Shown one piece after another: positions 6,080 through 12,188 of a DNA stretch of 12,211 nt. The translations under genes were made by a program, and so were the position numbers. The stretch comes from Firmicutes bacterium UBA5286 (GTDB taxonomy: Bacteria; Bacillota; Proteinivoracia; UBA4975): contig DHSM01000029.1 of assembly GCA_002408465.1 (NCBI GenBank), forward strand, positions 1-12,211, written 5' to 3'. Every line of letters starts with the position of its first letter. Positions within the stretch are counted from its first letter, which is position 1. The notes under the pieces were generated by a model. That model saw nothing but the letters and a program-made list of their open reading frames with translations. It had not been told where the DNA came from and searched no databases.

Positions 6080-6787
6080 TTACATAAACAATTTGTTCAC
6101 TGCTATCGCCAATCCGGGAAAGATGCAGGATGAGGCCGTTTCCTCTTGTCTATAGGTCTTGGTGTCCACGACTTCCCGGTCCCTAAACTGGTAGACAGTT
6201 ACTTCTTTGTTCAGGGGATTGACAACCCAGTATTCCTGGACCCCACATTCCAGGTATAAGTCCAGCTTCTTTACAAGATCTTTGCTGCGGGTAGACTCCG
6301 AGATGATTTCTGCAACTAAGGCAGGAACGCCCTTGTAATAGCCGTCCTTACCCAATTTCTCCTCCAGGTCACAGATGACCATGAGATCGGGTTGGACTAC
6401 GTTGATATTATCTGGATTTCTCGCCAAGATAATATCATTGGGGGCAGTAAAGACCATACATTTCTTCCCTTTAGACCAGGGGTAAAATTGAGCAAGCATT
6501 TCCGTTACACAGTACTGATGAACTATTTTGGGTGAGGTAAGAAGGTACACTTCCCCATCGATAAGTTCATATCTCTCTTCGCTATTCCGGGTCATTTTCT
6601 GAAATTCCTGATAGGTCACGGACCCAGGTGCAGGATAAGCCTGGGCTCCTTCCTTGGCTGTGTCAGCCTGAAGGCCGATTAGTTTAGCAATGGGAATGCC
6701 ATTTCGGGTCACCGTTATGTCCTCCCGGGCAGCCAGGATGAGATACTTGCCGAAGTTATTCTGGAGTTCGGTGGAATTTACTATCAT
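6080..6787 (-). CDS. Phd/YefM-like antitoxin domain fused to a Uma2 (DUF820) domain
   Basis: 235 residues. Residues 1-45 look like the DNA-binding half of Phd/YefM antitoxins: MIVNSTELQNNFGKYLILAA, then EDITVTRNGIPIAKLIGL. Residues about 57-235 are a Uma2/DUF820 domain of the PD-(D/E)XK nuclease fold: ERYELIDGEVYLL (71-83), QPDLMVICD (132-140, Asp134), ALVAEIISESTRSKDLVKKL (156-175, Glu160) and GVQEYWVVNP (182-191). Uma2 proteins are abundant and their role is unclear. In the usual Phd-toxin arrangement the antitoxin's C-terminus wraps the toxin; here that segment is replaced by the nuclease-fold domain, and no separate toxin gene is adjacent. The ATG at 6787 has GAGGAGG 6 bases upstream. A good promoter and a palindrome precede it. 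It could be a self-regulated nuclease, or a DNA-binding protein with an inactive nuclease fold. Confidence 0.82.
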   Translation of the reverse strand: MIVNSTELQNNFGKYLILAAREDITVTRNGIPIAKLIGLQADTAKEGAQAYPAPGSVTYQEFQKMTRNSEERYELIDGEVYLLTSPKIVHQYCVTEMLAQFYPWSKGKKCMVFTAPNDIILARNPDNINVVQPDLMVICDLEEKLGKDGYYKGVPALVAEIISESTRSKDLVKKLDLYLECGVQEYWVVNPLNKEVTVYQFRDREVVDTKTYRQEETASSCIFPGLAIAVNKLFM

Positions 6788-6796
6788 TGTGGGCCT

Positions 6797-6830
6797 CCTC
6801 TTAGCTAATATGGATAATCTACCTAAGAGG
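6797..6830 (-). promoter_or_regulatory. Palindromic operator candidate between promoter and start of the Phd-Uma2 gene
   Basis: CCTCTTAG (6797-6804) and CTAAGAGG (6823-6830) are perfect 8-bp inverted repeats separated by 18 bases. One half lies against the -10 and the predicted transcription start (about 6824); the other overlaps the ribosome binding site. Phd/YefM proteins usually repress their own promoter through palindromes in this position, so autoregulation is a natural inference. A hairpin masking the ribosome binding site is the alternative, but less of the left half would be transcribed. Confidence 0.5.
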
Positions 6831-6860
6831 ATTGTATTAGATTTTAAGTAACACTGTCAA
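6831..6860 (-). promoter_or_regulatory. Promoter of the Phd-Uma2 gene
   Basis: On the minus strand a perfect TTGACA (6860-6855) is followed after 18 bases by TACAAT (6836-6831), 5 of 6 matches to the -10 consensus. It lies about 45 bases ahead of the ATG at 6787. Confidence 0.75.
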
Positions 6861-6894
6861 GGTGTTCAGAGTTTTACCCTCGCTGCTTACACAT

Positions 6895-6931
6895 ACAAAA
6901 AGACCGGCCAAGCTTAAATAACTTGGCCGGT
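6895..6931 (-). terminator. Terminator of the minus-strand MFS gene
   Basis: A perfect 10-bp stem, ACCGGCCAAG (6903-6912) with CTTGGCCGGT (6922-6931), 9-base loop. Read on the minus strand it ends in CTTTTTG, and it starts 13 bases after the transporter's stop. Confidence 0.9.
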
Positions 6932-6943
6932 TCTATGTCTCTA

Positions 6944-8215
6944 TTATTTAGTTAACTTAGACTCGGGCAAAAACAGACTTGTCACAAAGGCAGTTGCCGC
7001 AGCAATGATGAGAACCAGCATGGCCCGCTGAAAGCCTGCCTGGCCGTAAAAGCGCACTCCCTCTGCCATGGCGCCGTCCCAACGGGCATCCAGGCGCCAG
7101 CCGATGATGAGATTGAGCAAAGCTGTGGCCAAAAAGCCTGCCACATTGATAAATCCCGTCGCCGTCCCAGACAGCGCCGGATGGTTGCTCTCCTTAACCT
7201 GAGTAAAACAGAGGGTAAAGACAATGCCCAGGAATCCGGCAATGAAATACAGTGGGGCCAACACCCAGACAGGAGGCATTGCCCGGGCAATTATCAGGAC
7301 ATAAACCCAAAACAGGGTAAGAGCGCCGCTGCCAATGACGATCAGTTTTTTCTTGGAACCCAGCTTGTCCGCTAGGATGCCAACCACAGGCGAGCCCAGC
7401 AAAATCCCCAGATTGAGGAGCAGGACATAGTTGGAGGCCTGAGTTTTAGTAAAGCCGTATACCTGTACGAGGTAGGGCACTCCCCAGAGGCCGGAGAAGG
7501 ACATGATGCCGCCCATGAGGCCGGCGAGGATAATGGCATTAAGCCAGGTCCCCGGCACCGATGCGACTTTTTCTATGCTCTCTGCCAGGCCAAACTGGGG
7601 CTTGCCGTTTCCGCCTTCTCCTAAACGGGTATAGCCCACATTCTCCGGGGCATCAAGGATAAAAAACCAGATTGCCGCTACCAATGCCAGGGAAATGATG
7701 CCGATGGCTATAAATGATTGCTGCCAGCCAATGGCCAGAACAAGCAGGGCCAACGGGGTGGTGGCCAGTATCCCGCCGAAATTGCCTGCGAGGCTGGTTA
7801 TGCCCGTCATTGTTGCAAACCTTTCCTTGGGAAACCACACAGCCTGGACCTTGAGCAGGGAGATAAAGACCACAGATACCCCTAAGCCTACCAGGAGCCG
7901 GGCAATATATGCCACCATAACCCCTGGGGCCAGGCCAAAGAGCACCGAGCCCGCTCCCGCCAGCAGCATGCCCAGTGTCACCGTCCTGCGGGGGCCGAAA
8001 AAGTCGCTGAGCAAACCTGAGGGCAGCTGCATCAGGGCATAGGCGTAAAAATACATCGAGCTCAGGTTGCTGATCTGCGTCCCCGTCAGCCCCATATCCC
8101 GGGAGAGATTGTCGGCAACCACGGCAGTTGAGTAGCGGTGGAAAAATACCACCAGAAAAGCGGCAACCAGGATGCCCCAGTTCCGCCATTTATAATAATC
8201 ATAAGAACGCTGCAT
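6944..8215 (-). CDS. Major facilitator superfamily transporter
   Basis: 423 residues with about 12 hydrophobic segments. The conserved cytoplasmic loop between segments 2 and 3 is GLLSDFFGPRRTVTLG (about 67-82), and its echo in the second half is GILADKLGSKKK. The N-terminal text FFHRYSTAVVADNLSRDMGL, then TGTQISNLSSMYFYAYALMQ, resembles the anion/organic acid and nitrate-type MFS branch (single small polar substrates), but the substrate cannot be told. The start is ATG at 8215 because GGAGGGG lies upstream at about 8222-8228; the frame extends upstream to 8308 but those residues look non-coding. The gene is transcribed alone, divergent to the second MFS gene, with a strong terminator. The ~160-base leader has a long inverted repeat that could control it. 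Confidence 0.87.
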   Translation of the reverse strand: MQRSYDYYKWRNWGILVAAFLVVFFHRYSTAVVADNLSRDMGLTGTQISNLSSMYFYAYALMQLPSGLLSDFFGPRRTVTLGMLLAGAGSVLFGLAPGVMVAYIARLLVGLGVSVVFISLLKVQAVWFPKERFATMTGITSLAGNFGGILATTPLALLVLAIGWQQSFIAIGIISLALVAAIWFFILDAPENVGYTRLGEGGNGKPQFGLAESIEKVASVPGTWLNAIILAGLMGGIMSFSGLWGVPYLVQVYGFTKTQASNYVLLLNLGILLGSPVVGILADKLGSKKKLIVIGSGALTLFWVYVLIIARAMPPVWVLAPLYFIAGFLGIVFTLCFTQVKESNHPALSGTATGFINVAGFLATALLNLIIGWRLDARWDGAMAEGVRFYGQAGFQRAMLVLIIAAATAFVTSLFLPESKLTK

Positions 8216-8534
8216 AAAAAAAGACCCCTCCTTTTCTGAATTAATCTTATCAGATTTGTCCGGTGTTTTCACCAGCTTTCTTTGCACTCCTGCATGGGGG
8301 CAGAGCATTAGAAGGAGCCGACCGCACAGGTCCGAGCTAGGGGGGAGTGGTCAGTCAAGACTATAGATTTGCCCCCATTAATGAAGTATACTTATATTTG
8401 GCAGGTTATTTCTACAAAAAAACCTTCCTAATATAGTTTTCTTTTGTCTGCCGATTTTCTGGAAAACGCAGGTGGACAAGCTTGAGGGCAATTATCTAGC
8501 CCTTGTTATTTAATCAAGACAAAGAAGGTGTCAT
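8216..8534. promoter_or_regulatory. Divergent intergenic region between the two MFS genes, with a long inverted repeat
   Basis: This 319-base region has no gene. ATGGGGGCA (8294-8302) is repeated inverted and perfectly as TGCCCCCAT (8370-8378). Between them are a small hairpin (GACC-GCACA-GGTC, 8320-8332) and a six-G run (8340-8345). On the minus strand a TATACT (8390-8385) would place the transcription start near 8378, exactly at the repeat, but the -35 is weak. GGAGGGG for the minus gene is at about 8222-8228. On the plus strand AAGAAGG (8523-8529) is the ribosome binding site of the other transporter; a clear plus promoter is not seen. Confidence 0.5.
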
Positions 8535-9779
8535 ATGGGCAGCCTATCTCACTCTGAAATAAGCCATAATATCAAATACAATACGCTTAATGGCATCTTT
8601 GCCACCATGGGCATGAACCTGGTCACGCCTTTTATCAGCGTATGGGCAATGGGGCTGGGCGCCACCAACCTGCAAATCGGCCTGATCTCATCGCTGCCGC
8701 CGGCGGTTGGCCTGGTAGCCATGCTGCCAGGGGCCTTTTTTGTTGACCGCTTTACTGCCAAACGCAGTATTACCGGGGCTTTTATTTTTTTCAACAGGCT
8801 GTTCTATGTCCTCTTGGCCCTGACGCCGATACTCCCCGCCCATCAGGTGTGGTTTTTGGTAATCATGAATGGTTTAATGAACTTCCCCGGTTCAATTTCC
8901 AACGTGGCCTGGCAATCCTTTATTGCCGGGGCAATTCCCGCCCAGGAAAGGGCCCGTGCTTTTGCTCAGCGCAACAGGCTGACCCACTTGTTCGGGATTG
9001 CCGTCACCTTTTTAGCGGGACAGATTTTCCGGGTTGTGCCTGTGGCTAGGCACAGCACCTTGTATCAGATCTTTTTTGTCACCGCCTTTGCTTTTGCCCT
9101 GGCAGAAGTCTGGTCTCATATGCAAATGCGGGAAATTGTTTCCGAAGTAGCTGCGGGCAAGACAAAACTCAGTACCCGCCAGACCTTTAAGGCAATTCTC
9201 TCGGCACGGCCTTTCCTCAACTTTTGCGCCTGCTCTCTGGTATTTCACTTTGGCTGGCAGATGGGTTGGCCTCTTTTCAGCATATTTCAGGTGAGAAACC
9301 TGGGGGCCAACGAAACCTGGGTCTCGATAATCAGTGTAGTAAGCGGCGCCGGCTCCTTTATTTCCTTCGGTTTTTGGCGGCGCTTAATTGAAAAGCGGGG
9401 CAATCATGTGGCCCTGGCTGTGGCTGCAATGGGAATATCCTCCACACCATTTTTCTATTCCATATCCTCATCCCTGTACCATCTGATCCTGGCCAATGCC
9501 TTGGTGGGGATGGCTGTGGCCGGGATAAACCTCACCTTGTTCAACAGCCTGCTGGATGCAGTGCCCGAGCAAAGCCGGACCATTTATATTGCCGCCTATA
9601 CCATGCTAATCAACATCTCTGCGGTAATCGCGCCTATGGTGGGAATTGCGATTCTGGACAAATGGAACATCATCGCCGCCCTGCTGGTGGCAGGGGCTGT
9701 GCGTCTCCTGGGCACCTGCACCTTTTTCCTCCGCAGCAGGAAAATCTCAAAAGTGCCTGGCCAAGAAGCTGCTGCCTAG
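8535..9779 (+). CDS. Major facilitator superfamily transporter (second, unrelated type)
   Basis: 414 residues with about 11-12 membrane segments. The loop 2-3 motif is GAFFVDRFTAKRSITG (about 66-81). Early residues SHNIKYNTLNGIFATMGMNL and ISNVAWQSFIAGAIPAQERA are typical of an MFS subgroup of unknown substrate in Firmicutes. The sequence is not obviously related to the other MFS protein beyond the fold. The C-terminus reads KISKVPGQEAAA; an almost identical in-frame ending is found again at 11907-11942, a fossil of a second copy. The ATG at 8535 follows AAGAAGG. An alpha/beta hydrolase gene follows after 82 bases and may be co-transcribed, because the terminator-like sequence between them has lost its right arm. 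Drug or peptide efflux is a guess only. Confidence 0.87.
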   Translation: MGSLSHSEISHNIKYNTLNGIFATMGMNLVTPFISVWAMGLGATNLQIGLISSLPPAVGLVAMLPGAFFVDRFTAKRSITGAFIFFNRLFYVLLALTPILPAHQVWFLVIMNGLMNFPGSISNVAWQSFIAGAIPAQERARAFAQRNRLTHLFGIAVTFLAGQIFRVVPVARHSTLYQIFFVTAFAFALAEVWSHMQMREIVSEVAAGKTKLSTRQTFKAILSARPFLNFCACSLVFHFGWQMGWPLFSIFQVRNLGANETWVSIISVVSGAGSFISFGFWRRLIEKRGNHVALAVAAMGISSTPFFYSISSSLYHLILANALVGMAVAGINLTLFNSLLDAVPEQSRTIYIAAYTMLINISAVIAPMVGIAILDKWNIIAALLVAGAVRLLGTCTFFLRSRKISKVPGQEAAA

Positions 9780-9804
9780 ATTTTCGTAAATACCGGCTCG
9801 ACAG
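9744..9804 (+). repeat. Source copy of the duplicated MFS 3' end and half-terminator
   Basis: The last 11 sense codons of the MFS gene, the stop and about 25 bases beyond (to CCGGCTCGAC at 9793-9802) recur at 11907-11967. The CCGGCTCGAC element also occurs at 10816-10825. In this first copy the matching GGCCGG arm and T-run are missing, so no hairpin forms here. Confidence 0.8.
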
Positions 9805-9861
9805 ACTAAGAGGATACTAGGAATCGGGAGGGCAATTTCTTACAATAAAGGAGGAGTTCCC

Positions 9862-10605
9862 ATGCACAGTCCCTTCGTCGCTGTAGAGAGGTTGGAGATA
9901 GCTGGCATTCCTACTCTCAAGCTGACTCCCAAAGGCATTGCCGGGAAGCTGCCCACACTAATTTACTACCATGGCTGGACTTCCAATAAGGACAACCAAA
10001 TCTTCCGGCTCTTGGCCTTTGTCACTTTTGGGATGCAGGTCTTTGCTCCCGATGCCATACACCACGGGGAAAGGGGGACCATAGACTACTCTGCACCCGG
10101 TCTGGAGCAGTATTTCTGGGAGACAATTATTCAGAATGTCCAGGAGTCTTCCTTAATTGTCGATACCATAGTAGCCAAGTATCAAGCGGATTCGGCCCGA
10201 ATGGGGGTCATGGGCCATTCTATGGGCGGGTTTACTGCCGCCGGTGTCTTTGCCACCAACCCCCATCTAAAGGCCTTGGTTGCTTTCAACGGGTCCTGTG
10301 CCTGGCTGCAGATGGAGGAGTTCCTGGAGAAAGGCCCAGACCCTGCAGCTCTCAAAAAGCGCTTGGCTCAGTATGATTTGCTGAACAATAAGGATTGCCT
10401 GAGGCAGAGGCCGGTGCTGATGCTCAACGGTGGCAGCGATACTACGGTGCCCGTGGACAGCCAACGCTGGTTCTATGAGCAAGTGGCCCCGCTGTACCAA
10501 GACTGTCCTGAGCGGCTGCAGCTCCAGGAATTCCCCGGAGTCGGCCATTTCATCGAAGTGTATATGTTGGAGCGGGCAGTTGCCTGGTTTAAAGAATACC
10601 TGTAG
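9862..10605 (+). CDS. Alpha/beta hydrolase, YitV-like esterase
   Basis: 247 residues, a full single-domain alpha/beta hydrolase. The catalytic triad is visible: Ser120 in the nucleophile elbow GHSMGG (118-123), Asp193 in NGGSDTTVP and His229 in FPGVGHFIE. The oxyanion-hole strand is YYHGWTSNKD (35-44), and DAIHHGERG (64-72) follows as in the Bacillus YitV group and related prolyl oligopeptidase-type esterases. There is no signal peptide, so it acts in the cytoplasm, probably on carboxyl esters. The ATG follows AAAGGAGGAG at ideal spacing. It lies 82 bases after an MFS gene on the same strand; joint transcription suggests it may act on a compound the transporter handles, which is inference. 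A terminator appears only about 210 bases after the stop, at 10813-10847. Confidence 0.88.
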   Translation: MHSPFVAVERLEIAGIPTLKLTPKGIAGKLPTLIYYHGWTSNKDNQIFRLLAFVTFGMQVFAPDAIHHGERGTIDYSAPGLEQYFWETIIQNVQESSLIVDTIVAKYQADSARMGVMGHSMGGFTAAGVFATNPHLKALVAFNGSCAWLQMEEFLEKGPDPAALKKRLAQYDLLNNKDCLRQRPVLMLNGGSDTTVPVDSQRWFYEQVAPLYQDCPERLQLQEFPGVGHFIEVYMLERAVAWFKEYL

Positions 10606-10812
10606 GGGCACCCGTCATTACAAGTGTATAGGTAGTGGCGTCCGTCATTCCGTGGTACATAATGGGTTATGTTGTCCCCGCGCACGAATTTTGACGTTGA
10701 AACCCTCGCCCCAATGGCGTTGCGGTTTGACCATCATCACGCCACTCTGGCGTGAGAAATAACCTATAACAGCCACCCCATGATGTCAGCAATAAACACT
10801 GTTAATAGTAAA
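10606..10812. other. Non-coding stretch after the hydrolase gene
   Basis: No gene is supported here. It holds two perfect small hairpins: ACATAA-TGGG-TTATGT (10657-10672) and CACGCCA-CTC-TGGCGTG (10738-10754). It also has a repeated octamer CCGTCATT (10612-10619 and 10642-10649). Neither hairpin has a T-run. The stretch may be decayed sequence. Confidence 0.4.
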
Positions 10813-10847
10813 TAACCGGCTCGACTGATTAAGTCTGGCCGGTTTTT
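10813..10847 (+). terminator. Terminator, intact copy of the ACCGGCTCGACT element
   Basis: ACCGGC (10815-10820) pairs with GCCGGT (10838-10843), with an inner GACT/AGTC pair, followed by TTTTT. It ends the MFS-hydrolase transcript. Its left arm, with its flank, is the same sequence as at 9788-9802 and 11951-11965. Confidence 0.85.
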
Positions 10848-10872
10848 AGCTGGTGCCGTCCTGGTCCCAGCT
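10848..10872. repeat. Hairpin with CC-GTCCT-GG core (divergent copy)
   Basis: AGCTGG (10848-10853) pairs with CCAGCT (10867-10872); a two-base mismatch follows, then CC/GG around the loop GTCCT. Loop and inner pairs match the two stronger hairpins at 10896-10914 and 11868-11886. It starts directly at the T-run of the preceding terminator. Confidence 0.6.
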
Positions 10873-10891
10873 AAATCCTGACCTAAGACAA

Positions 10892-10934
10892 GTAGGGGGG
10901 CCGTCCTGGCCCCCGGCAAAAAAAACAACTATAG
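10892..10934. repeat. Hairpin repeat, left copy flanking the CD225-DUF2752 pair
   Basis: A perfect 7-bp stem GGGGGCC-GTCCT-GGCCCCC (10896-10914), followed by GCAAA and an A-rich stretch ending AACTATAG. The unit recurs at 11864-11902 in the same orientation, with about 4 bases fewer in the A-rich part. Confidence 0.85.
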
Positions 10935-11031
10935 ACTGGGTAGATATGCAGGATTTGGAAGAGTGCAAGTAGAATATTTTACGGTTAGTGGCTGTTTTAT
11001 TCAAAAATTAAATTAAAAAGGGGGAATATCA

Positions 11032-11412
11032 ATGCTATGTCCAAAATGCGGGTCAAATAACAATGAAGGAGCAGCTTTCTGCTCCTCCTGCGGTTCAAAT
11101 CTCAGAGAAAGTGTACAGCCAAACTATTACAAGGAGAATAATTACAATTCAAGCTACAATAACAGAGGAAATGTTCCGAACTATCTTGTTGAGTCAATTT
11201 TGGCAACTATTTTTTGCTGTCTCCCATTTGGAATACCTGCTATTGTCTTTTCAAGCCAGGTAGATTCATTGCTAAGAGCAGGGGACTATGAAGGAGCACT
11301 CGAAGCATCAAGAAAGGCTAAAACCTGGTGCTGGGTAGCCTTTGGCTGTGGAGTTGCTGTAGGAGTTATTTATTTTATAGTTTTCCTGTTAAGGGCAGCA
11401 GCTGCGGCTTAA
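11032..11412 (+). CDS. Zinc-ribbon CD225/dispanin family membrane protein
   Basis: 126 residues. The N-terminus is a zinc ribbon, CPKC...CSSC (Cys3, Cys6, Cys17, Cys20). A Tyr/Asn-rich linker (31-46) follows. Residues 47-118 are a CD225 (dispanin) domain: NYLVESILATIFCCLPFGIP, AIVFSSQVDSLLRAGDYEGA, then AKTWCW and a final membrane segment (GCGVAVGVIYFIVFLL). The double-Cys hairpin segment and the GDYEGA loop are the family signature. Bacterial dispanins have no settled function; animal relatives (IFITMs) alter membranes. GGGGGA lies 7 bases upstream of the ATG. The DUF2752 gene begins 3 bases after the stop, so the two are translationally linked. Codon use (AGA, AGG, ATA) and AT content differ from the neighbouring genes, and the pair is bracketed by hairpin repeats, suggesting a transferred cassette. 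Confidence 0.88.
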   Translation: MLCPKCGSNNNEGAAFCSSCGSNLRESVQPNYYKENNYNSSYNNRGNVPNYLVESILATIFCCLPFGIPAIVFSSQVDSLLRAGDYEGALEASRKAKTWCWVAFGCGVAVGVIYFIVFLLRAAAAA

Positions 11413-11415
11413 TCT

Positions 11416-11835
11416 ATGTGGATAATGTATCGGGAAAAGCATAAAATCCGAAGGATTGCAGTTTTTCTTATAATTGTATCCTGTGCTTTAGTCTATTATT
11501 ATACCCATGACCCCGCAGTAAGTCCTTATCCACCATGTCCATTTTATTATATTACCGGTCTTTACTGTCCAGGATGTGGTTCCTCAAGGGCGCTTCATCA
11601 GCTGCTGCATGGCAATTTTTTAAAGGCTTTAGACTTAAACCCTCTTATGGTTATATCAATACCCTTTATTTTATATCTTCTTATATCAACAGCAGATATA
11701 CGTATTAGAGGGAGAAGGATTTTTAAGAGAATCCTTTTCAAAAAAGGGTTTTATACTATGCTATTATCCATAATAATTGTTTACTGGGTGATAAGAAACA
11801 TACCCTTCTATCCATTTAATATACTTGCGCCATAA
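11416..11835 (+). CDS. DUF2752 membrane protein
   Basis: 139 residues with about three membrane segments (13-29, 75-93 and 113-127). The signature is CPFYYITGLYCPGCGSSRAL (residues 41-60) followed by HQLLHGNFLKALDLNPL, which is the conserved core of DUF2752; Cys41, Cys51 and Cys54 could bind metal or form disulfides. The family is uncharacterised and is often found beside CD225 proteins, as here. The start could be ATG 11416 or ATG 11425; neither has a good ribosome binding site, in keeping with coupling to the CD225 stop 3 bases upstream. The gene is AT-rich, like its partner. A hairpin repeat follows 28 bases after its stop, without a T-run. Confidence 0.85.
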   Translation: MWIMYREKHKIRRIAVFLIIVSCALVYYYTHDPAVSPYPPCPFYYITGLYCPGCGSSRALHQLLHGNFLKALDLNPLMVISIPFILYLLISTADIRIRGRRIFKRILFKKGFYTMLLSIIIVYWVIRNIPFYPFNILAP

Positions 11836-11863
11836 GGGATTGCTATGCAGTTGGCACTAGCAT

Positions 11864-11902
11864 GTAGGGGGGCCGTCCTGGCCCCCAGCAAATTAACTAT
11901 AG
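11864..11902. repeat. Hairpin repeat, right copy flanking the CD225-DUF2752 pair
   Basis: GGGGGCC-GTCCT-GGCCCCC (11868-11886), then AGCAAATTAACTATAG. This is a direct repeat of 10892-10934 (stem and loop identical). The fossil MFS tail starts within a few bases of its end. Confidence 0.85.
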
Positions 11903-11906
11903 GACA

Positions 11907-11967
11907 ATATCCAAAGTGCCTGGCCAGGAACTGGCTGCCTAGAGAATCGAAATAACCGGCTCGACTA
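11907..11967 (+). pseudogene. Fossil 3' end of an MFS transporter gene
   Basis: In frame it reads ISKVPGQELAA and a TAG stop at 11940-11942; the intact MFS gene ends ISKVPGQEAAA with TAG at 9777-9779. Similarity continues after the stop through AAATAACCGGCTCGAC. Upstream similarity ends abruptly near 11906, next to the hairpin repeat. It is thus the last 11 codons and 3' flank of a second copy of that gene, the rest being gone. Confidence 0.8.
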
Positions 11968-11986
11968 ATAGTTTGGCCGGGTTTTT
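11951..11986 (+). terminator. Terminator of the lost MFS copy
   Basis: ACCGGC (11955-11960) with GGCCGG (11975-11980) and a T-run (11982-11986). It is the third copy of the ACCGGCTCGAC element and probably now ends transcription of the CD225-DUF2752 pair. Confidence 0.75.
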
Positions 11987-12004
11987 GTTTTGGGTGGCGC
12001 TTGA

Positions 12005-12176
12005 GAGCCCGGCCACAAACAAGTGCGCGTTTTGCAAATTCTTCTCGTTTCATCTTTACAGTCTCCTCTTTCCAGGGCATCGCGTCATCCTCTTCCCGAC
12101 TTTTTGCCCTTATTGTACTGGAAAACTGTAAACGATGTTGTCGTACAATCTGTAAACTATGTTACTACACTAAACA
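12005..12176 (-). mobile_element. Truncated left end of an IS481-like element
   Basis: On the minus strand an ATG at 12080, with AGAGGA upstream, begins MPWKEETVKMKREEFAKRAL, which closely resembles the start of IS481-family transposases (MPWKE followed by a helix-turn-helix that normally continues LCREFGIS.KTGYKW). The helix-turn-helix text is lost after about residue 22, so only the first ~70 coding bases remain; the inner boundary (about 12005-12030) is not sharp. Ahead of the start is a subterminal pair of direct repeats, CTGTAAAC(G/T)ATGTT at 12126-12139 and 12150-12163, 24 bases apart, as in IS ends. The outer end probably reads TGTTTAG on the minus strand, from 12176. The element cannot transpose. 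Confidence 0.55.
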
Positions 12177-12188
12177 GTCCTGGCCCCC
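12177..12188. repeat. Right half of a GTCCT-loop hairpin, cut at the IS end
   Basis: GTCCTGGCCCCC here equals the loop and right arm of the hairpins at 10896-10914 and 11868-11886. The left arm is missing and the proposed IS end takes its place. Confidence 0.5.

Noticed and set aside
5942..6133. Short plus-strand frame (TTG start) directly after the PLP enzyme gene, containing WTREEAIEYLW
   Set aside because: It runs through the strong terminator at 6011-6034 and overlaps the 3' end of the convergent Phd-Uma2 gene; the C-terminal part is not protein-like. A GGAAG upstream is part of the preceding gene's last codons.
7653..8189. 178-residue minus-strand frame within the first MFS gene
   Set aside because: Same strand but another frame of a well-supported 12-segment transporter; Gly/Pro/Arg/Cys-rich shadow.
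10473..10762. Short frames on both strands around the end of the hydrolase gene
   Set aside because: No ribosome binding sites, no recognisable motifs, and they overlap the hydrolase catalytic His region or intergenic hairpins.
10892..11902. CRISPR-like or composite transposon reading of the repeated hairpins
   Set aside because: Copies are few, irregularly spaced and enclose genes rather than spacers; no cas genes or intact transposase are present.
11808..12080. 90-residue minus-strand frame taken as one gene
   Set aside because: Only the first ~22 residues (IS481-like) look real; the rest is the reverse of the fossil MFS tail, terminator and hairpin repeat.
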